A DNA stretch of 64,000 bases from Bradyrhizobium sp. YR681. GTDB taxonomy: Bacteria; Pseudomonadota; Alphaproteobacteria; Rhizobiales; Xanthobacteraceae. The notes below the pieces were generated by a model that worked only from the letters and a program-made list of their open reading frames with translations, had not been told where the DNA came from and made no database searches. The translations under genes and the position numbers were made by a program. Location: contig NZ_AKIY01000182.1 of NCBI RefSeq assembly GCF_000282615.1, positions 1 through 64,000 on the forward strand, given 5' to 3'. Positions 62,165 through 64,000 of this stretch are shown piece by piece; the first letter of the stretch is position 1, and each line of letters starts with the position of its first letter.

Positions 62165-62593
62165 TTAGCGAAGCCGTTTTCGCCAATAGAGCGTATGCGC
62201 CCAGGCCCAGGGCACCTCGGGCTCGAAGAGCCGATACCCCGCCCGGATGAAATTGTTGGCAGATGCCGGATTGTCCGTCGTATCGGAGACGATGCTGTCC
62301 CATCCGACGCGCCGTCCCCTCGCCTCGATCGCTCGCATCAGCCTGCGCTGAAGACCGCGCCCCCAATGACGTTGCAAGACACCGACCCGGCAGAAATATC
62401 CACTGTTTCGCGCATGGGTCGACGGCACAACGCCGGCAAAAGCGACGGCCGCATCATTGTGATAGGCGAGCCACCACACACCCCTCTCGAATTGCGGCAA
62501 CGAAGCCCCGTTGAGGAATGTCAGCCGGTGCAGATCGCCGAGCGTCTCGGCGATCTCGTCATCCTCGGTATCTACGGTACGAATGCTGTACAT
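62165..62593 (-). CDS. GNAT-family N-acetyltransferase
   Basis: A protein of about 142 residues: VWWLAYHNDAAVAFAGVV, then the acetyl-CoA loop VGVLQRHWGRGLQRRLMRAI (the Q/RxxGxG/A motif as QRHWGRGL) and SDTTDNPASANNFIRAGYRL. The ATG at 62593 has no clear ribosome binding site, and a GTG start upstream is possible. It follows the lysis-like small genes with a 65-base gap and may be cargo of that element. The substrate is unknown. Confidence 0.75.
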   Translation of the reverse strand: MYSIRTVDTEDDEIAETLGDLHRLTFLNGASLPQFERGVWWLAYHNDAAVAFAGVVPSTHARNSGYFCRVGVLQRHWGRGLQRRLMRAIEARGRRVGWDSIVSDTTDNPASANNFIRAGYRLFEPEVPWAWAHTLYWRKRLR

Positions 62594-62658
62594 GGGATAG
62601 CCCGGTAGCGAAGATTCTCCTGGACGCGAAGGACGTCCACCTTTGTCGCCGCTCGCGT

Positions 62659-62958
62659 TCACTTGCCCAACATGACTTTGACACCGAGCCAAACCGCCCC
62701 GACCAAACCGGTGACGATGACCGTGATCACGGCCTTGAACGTGTAGCTCTGCGCCTGCTCCACACTCTTGCGCCAACGCCGCAAGTGCTGGAAGTCCGCC
62801 CGGACTTCTTTCCGGTCGTCATCCTCGATTCCAAAAGAGGCCAGCACCGACGCAACCGCCTTCAATACGATGGCATCGATGCTGTCCTGCTGGAGCCTGT
62901 ATTGTTCGGCCAGCGTCTCGGCGACGATGGCCTTGATTTCCTCGTCCGGCACCTTCAC
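62659..62958 (-). CDS. Small membrane protein of lysis-like module
   Basis: A protein of about 99 residues starting with a GTG that overlaps the stop of the holin-like gene (GTGA). The N-terminal part is charged and helical (VKVPDEEIKAIVAETLAEQY ... DDDRKEVRADFQHLRRW), and a single C-terminal helix spans the membrane (AVITVIVTGLVGAVWLGVKVM). This resembles the small membrane proteins found in phage or gene transfer agent lysis regions. I cannot name the family. Confidence 0.65.
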   Translation of the reverse strand: MKVPDEEIKAIVAETLAEQYRLQQDSIDAIVLKAVASVLASFGIEDDDRKEVRADFQHLRRWRKSVEQAQSYTFKAVITVIVTGLVGAVWLGVKVMLGK

Positions 62959-63338
62959 CGCTTCATGATCCTTGCAACGTTCTCGAAGCCACGCTTGGCG
63001 AAGTAGAAGGAGACCACAAGATTGGCCGTGATCGCGGCAAATCCCGCCAGGGCATCGGTGGAGCCAAAGCCAAGGACCTTGTCCCAGACCAGGAGTTTTG
63101 CGAAATAAAGCGCCACGCAATAGCCCATCAGCTTGTCCGGCTCGTACCAGTGACCGATCTCCGCGATGCGGTACTGCATGACGGCTTTGGTTTCGGCGGT
63201 TTGCGACGCGATCTCGCCCGCCGCCAGGTCCGCCGCGATCTTTGAGTCGACGTTCTCGGCCTTCAGCTTCGCGCTGTAGGCATCGATCAGTGCCTTGACG
63301 ACAGGGCCGCCGAGAAACGAGATAAGCGTCATCCACAT
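62955..63338 (-). CDS. GTA-type three-transmembrane holin
   Basis: A 127-residue protein starting MWMTLISFLGGPVVKALIDA. It has a charged region AKLKAENVDSKIAADLAAGE, then IGHWYEPDKLMGYCVALYFAKLLVWDKVLG and FAAITANLVVSFYFAKRGFE. The W-Y-x-P and FAKxxxWDKVLGFG pattern is that of the 'holin of 3TMs, for gene-transfer release' family. It would permeabilise the inner membrane. GGAG precedes the ATG, and the gene overlaps both neighbours. Confidence 0.8.
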   Translation of the reverse strand: MWMTLISFLGGPVVKALIDAYSAKLKAENVDSKIAADLAAGEIASQTAETKAVMQYRIAEIGHWYEPDKLMGYCVALYFAKLLVWDKVLGFGSTDALAGFAAITANLVVSFYFAKRGFENVARIMKR

Positions 63339-63580
63339 GGGTCTTTTCTCCGAATGGTTCGCAGGCGTGCGATGATCGTGACGACGGAAATCACCAGCAG
63401 GATTCGTCCCGTTGTCTTGACGTCGCCGACAGCCGCGCTGATCTGGTCCTTGACGCCTGGATCGCCCAGCGTGTCGGCGATGTCGTCGATGATCGAGGCC
63501 AGCGCGCCGGTGAGTGCGAGACAATAGCTCCAGGCGATGGTCATGGAGTGCAAGCAGGCCGCCTTCAATCTCGCGAGCAT
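63329..63580 (-). CDS. Small membrane protein of lysis-like module
   Basis: An 83-residue frame starting MLARLKAACLHSMTIAWSYC, with one hydrophobic segment near the start (AWSYCLALTGALASIID) and a second one near the end (ILLVISVVTIIARLRTI). The start ATG overlaps the stop of the preceding 51-residue gene by one base. It overlaps the holin gene by ten bases. No family recognised; a holin or antiholin partner is possible. Confidence 0.55.
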   Translation of the reverse strand: MLARLKAACLHSMTIAWSYCLALTGALASIIDDIADTLGDPGVKDQISAAVGDVKTTGRILLVISVVTIIARLRTIRRKDPCG

Positions 63581-63735
63581 CACGATTTGGCCCGCAGCAC
63601 AGCGAGTCTTGCCTCGAGTGACTTGATCAAGGCCTCGGTGCCAGTCACGAACCGAAGAACCGGATCTTTGCAAAACCAGCAGGCGGCGAAGCCGGCAGTG
63701 AAGAGGATGACATCGAGGATCGTCTGCATGTTCAT
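63580..63735 (-). CDS. Small protein of lysis-like module
   Basis: A 51-residue frame starting MNMQTILDVILFTAGFAACW, with one membrane segment then CKDPVLRFVTGTEALIKSLE and a C-terminal coiled stretch. Its ATG overlaps the stop of the previous gene (ATGA), and its stop overlaps the next start. The plan, one N-terminal membrane span then a periplasmic helix, resembles inner-membrane spanins (Rz-like). Function inferred only from context. Confidence 0.55.
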   Translation of the reverse strand: MNMQTILDVILFTAGFAACWFCKDPVLRFVTGTEALIKSLEARLAVLRAKS

Positions 63736-64000
63736 GTCCTTCCGAAAATCGCTCTGACCAGGTTGACAACGAACGCGCCGATCGAGCCTTTCGACGGGTT
63801 CGTCAGTGAGGGCCCGGCTGAATCGCCGTCCGACGGGTTCTTTGCGCTCCTCGCTCCGGCAAACCTGATGCCGGGATCAAGCTCCATCAGAGCCATCAGG
63901 AGAGCCGCGCATCCCAGTTGCGGATCGACCTTGCTGGAGTCGTAAACGCCATCCCGGACATACTTGCCGGCGCGATATTGATTGGTGCCGGACCAGAGAT
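63732..64000 (-). CDS. Probable phage/GTA-type cell-wall hydrolase or tail-end protein (partial)
   Basis: The frame is open from the right edge and ends with a stop overlapping the next start. The visible 88 C-terminal residues begin with LWSGTNQYRAGKYVRDGVYD, then QLGCAALLMALMELDPGIRF, and end SIGAFVVNLVRAIFGRT. Position ahead of a holin and spanin-like genes suggests an endolysin, perhaps with a muramidase or peptidoglycan-binding C-terminus. The family is not certain from this fragment. Confidence 0.5.
   Translation of the reverse strand, partial: LWSGTNQYRAGKYVRDGVYDSSKVDPQLGCAALLMALMELDPGIRFAGARSAKNPSDGDSAGPSLTNPSKGSIGAFVVNLVRAIFGRT

Noticed and set aside
1-64000. CRISPR array, tRNA or rRNA genes, complete insertion sequence
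   Set aside because: No regularly spaced direct repeats, no recognisable tRNA or rRNA stretch and no transposase frame was noticed when reading the window.

Overview
The window is high-GC, densely coded DNA that looks like the chromosome of a Bradyrhizobium-like alphaproteobacterium (order Hyphomicrobiales). The grounds are the gene families (TRAP and Bug-type transporters, FnrN/FixK-type regulators, aerobic aryl-CoA catabolism, a GTA-type holin), the codon bias, and intergenic inverted repeats of the kind I recall from Bradyrhizobium genomes. The genus is an inference; there is no rRNA or other taxonomic marker. I see no tRNA, rRNA, CRISPR array or complete insertion sequence.

Layout. (1) 1-5.2 kb: a two-carbon acid locus with a serine-glyoxylate-type aminotransferase cut by the left edge, a GntR/FCD regulator, a fused FAD/Fe-S 2-hydroxyacid dehydrogenase and a GlcG-like protein. 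(2) 5.2-6.07 kb: about 850 bases without a gene, holding three inverted-repeat elements. (3) 6.07-13.6 kb: a crotonase-family protein, a molybdopterin oxidoreductase and an operon of a Bug-type binding protein, a two-subunit molybdenum hydroxylase and a ModA-like protein. (4) 13.6-18.7 kb: an SDR, a three-gene TRAP transporter and a kynurenine-formamidase-like cyclase.

(5) 18.7-35.1 kb: a low-oxygen block. It has two Crp/Fnr regulators (one with FNR-type cysteines), a small cytochrome c, an Mla/MCE lipid transport operon, small membrane proteins, an ADP-forming acetate-CoA ligase fused to an acetyltransferase, a universal stress protein, an alcohol dehydrogenase, an APH-AAA kinase fusion, a CHAD protein, a PHA synthase and a CBS-BON protein. 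Eight FNR/FixK-type boxes (TTGAY-N4-RTCAA or one mismatch away) stand in the promoter regions, usually one per direction in each divergent gap. They tie the block together as a probable FixK/FNR regulon and reveal a 42-residue membrane protein gene that is easily missed.

(6) 35.2-51.3 kb: an aerobic 2-aminobenzoate (anthranilate) CoA-pathway cluster. It contains a 2-aminobenzoate-CoA ligase, RidA, a MarR regulator, a periplasmic binding protein, a cupin, a flavoprotein, the fused 2-aminobenzoyl-CoA monooxygenase/reductase, a crotonase lacking both usual catalytic glutamates, an SDR, an alpha/beta-hydrolase fused in frame to an acyl-CoA dehydrogenase, a second CoA ligase, an opine-dehydrogenase-like protein and a 3-hydroxyacyl-CoA dehydrogenase. 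A shared operator-like motif (TTTA-N4-TAAA and close variants) precedes its main transcription units.

(7) 51.3-61.9 kb: another catabolic cluster with a 2,5-dihydroxypyridine-dioxygenase-like enzyme, a complete ABC importer, an IlvD/Edd dehydratase, a 3-hydroxyisobutyrate-dehydrogenase-like protein, a flavin reductase with an acyl-CoA-dehydrogenase-fold monooxygenase, and a CaiB-type CoA transferase. A heteroaromatic acid is a plausible substrate. (8) 62-64 kb: behind a strong terminator, a GNAT gene and five tightly overlapping small genes including a GTA-type three-TM holin. This looks like a lysis module of a prophage or gene transfer agent that runs off the right edge.
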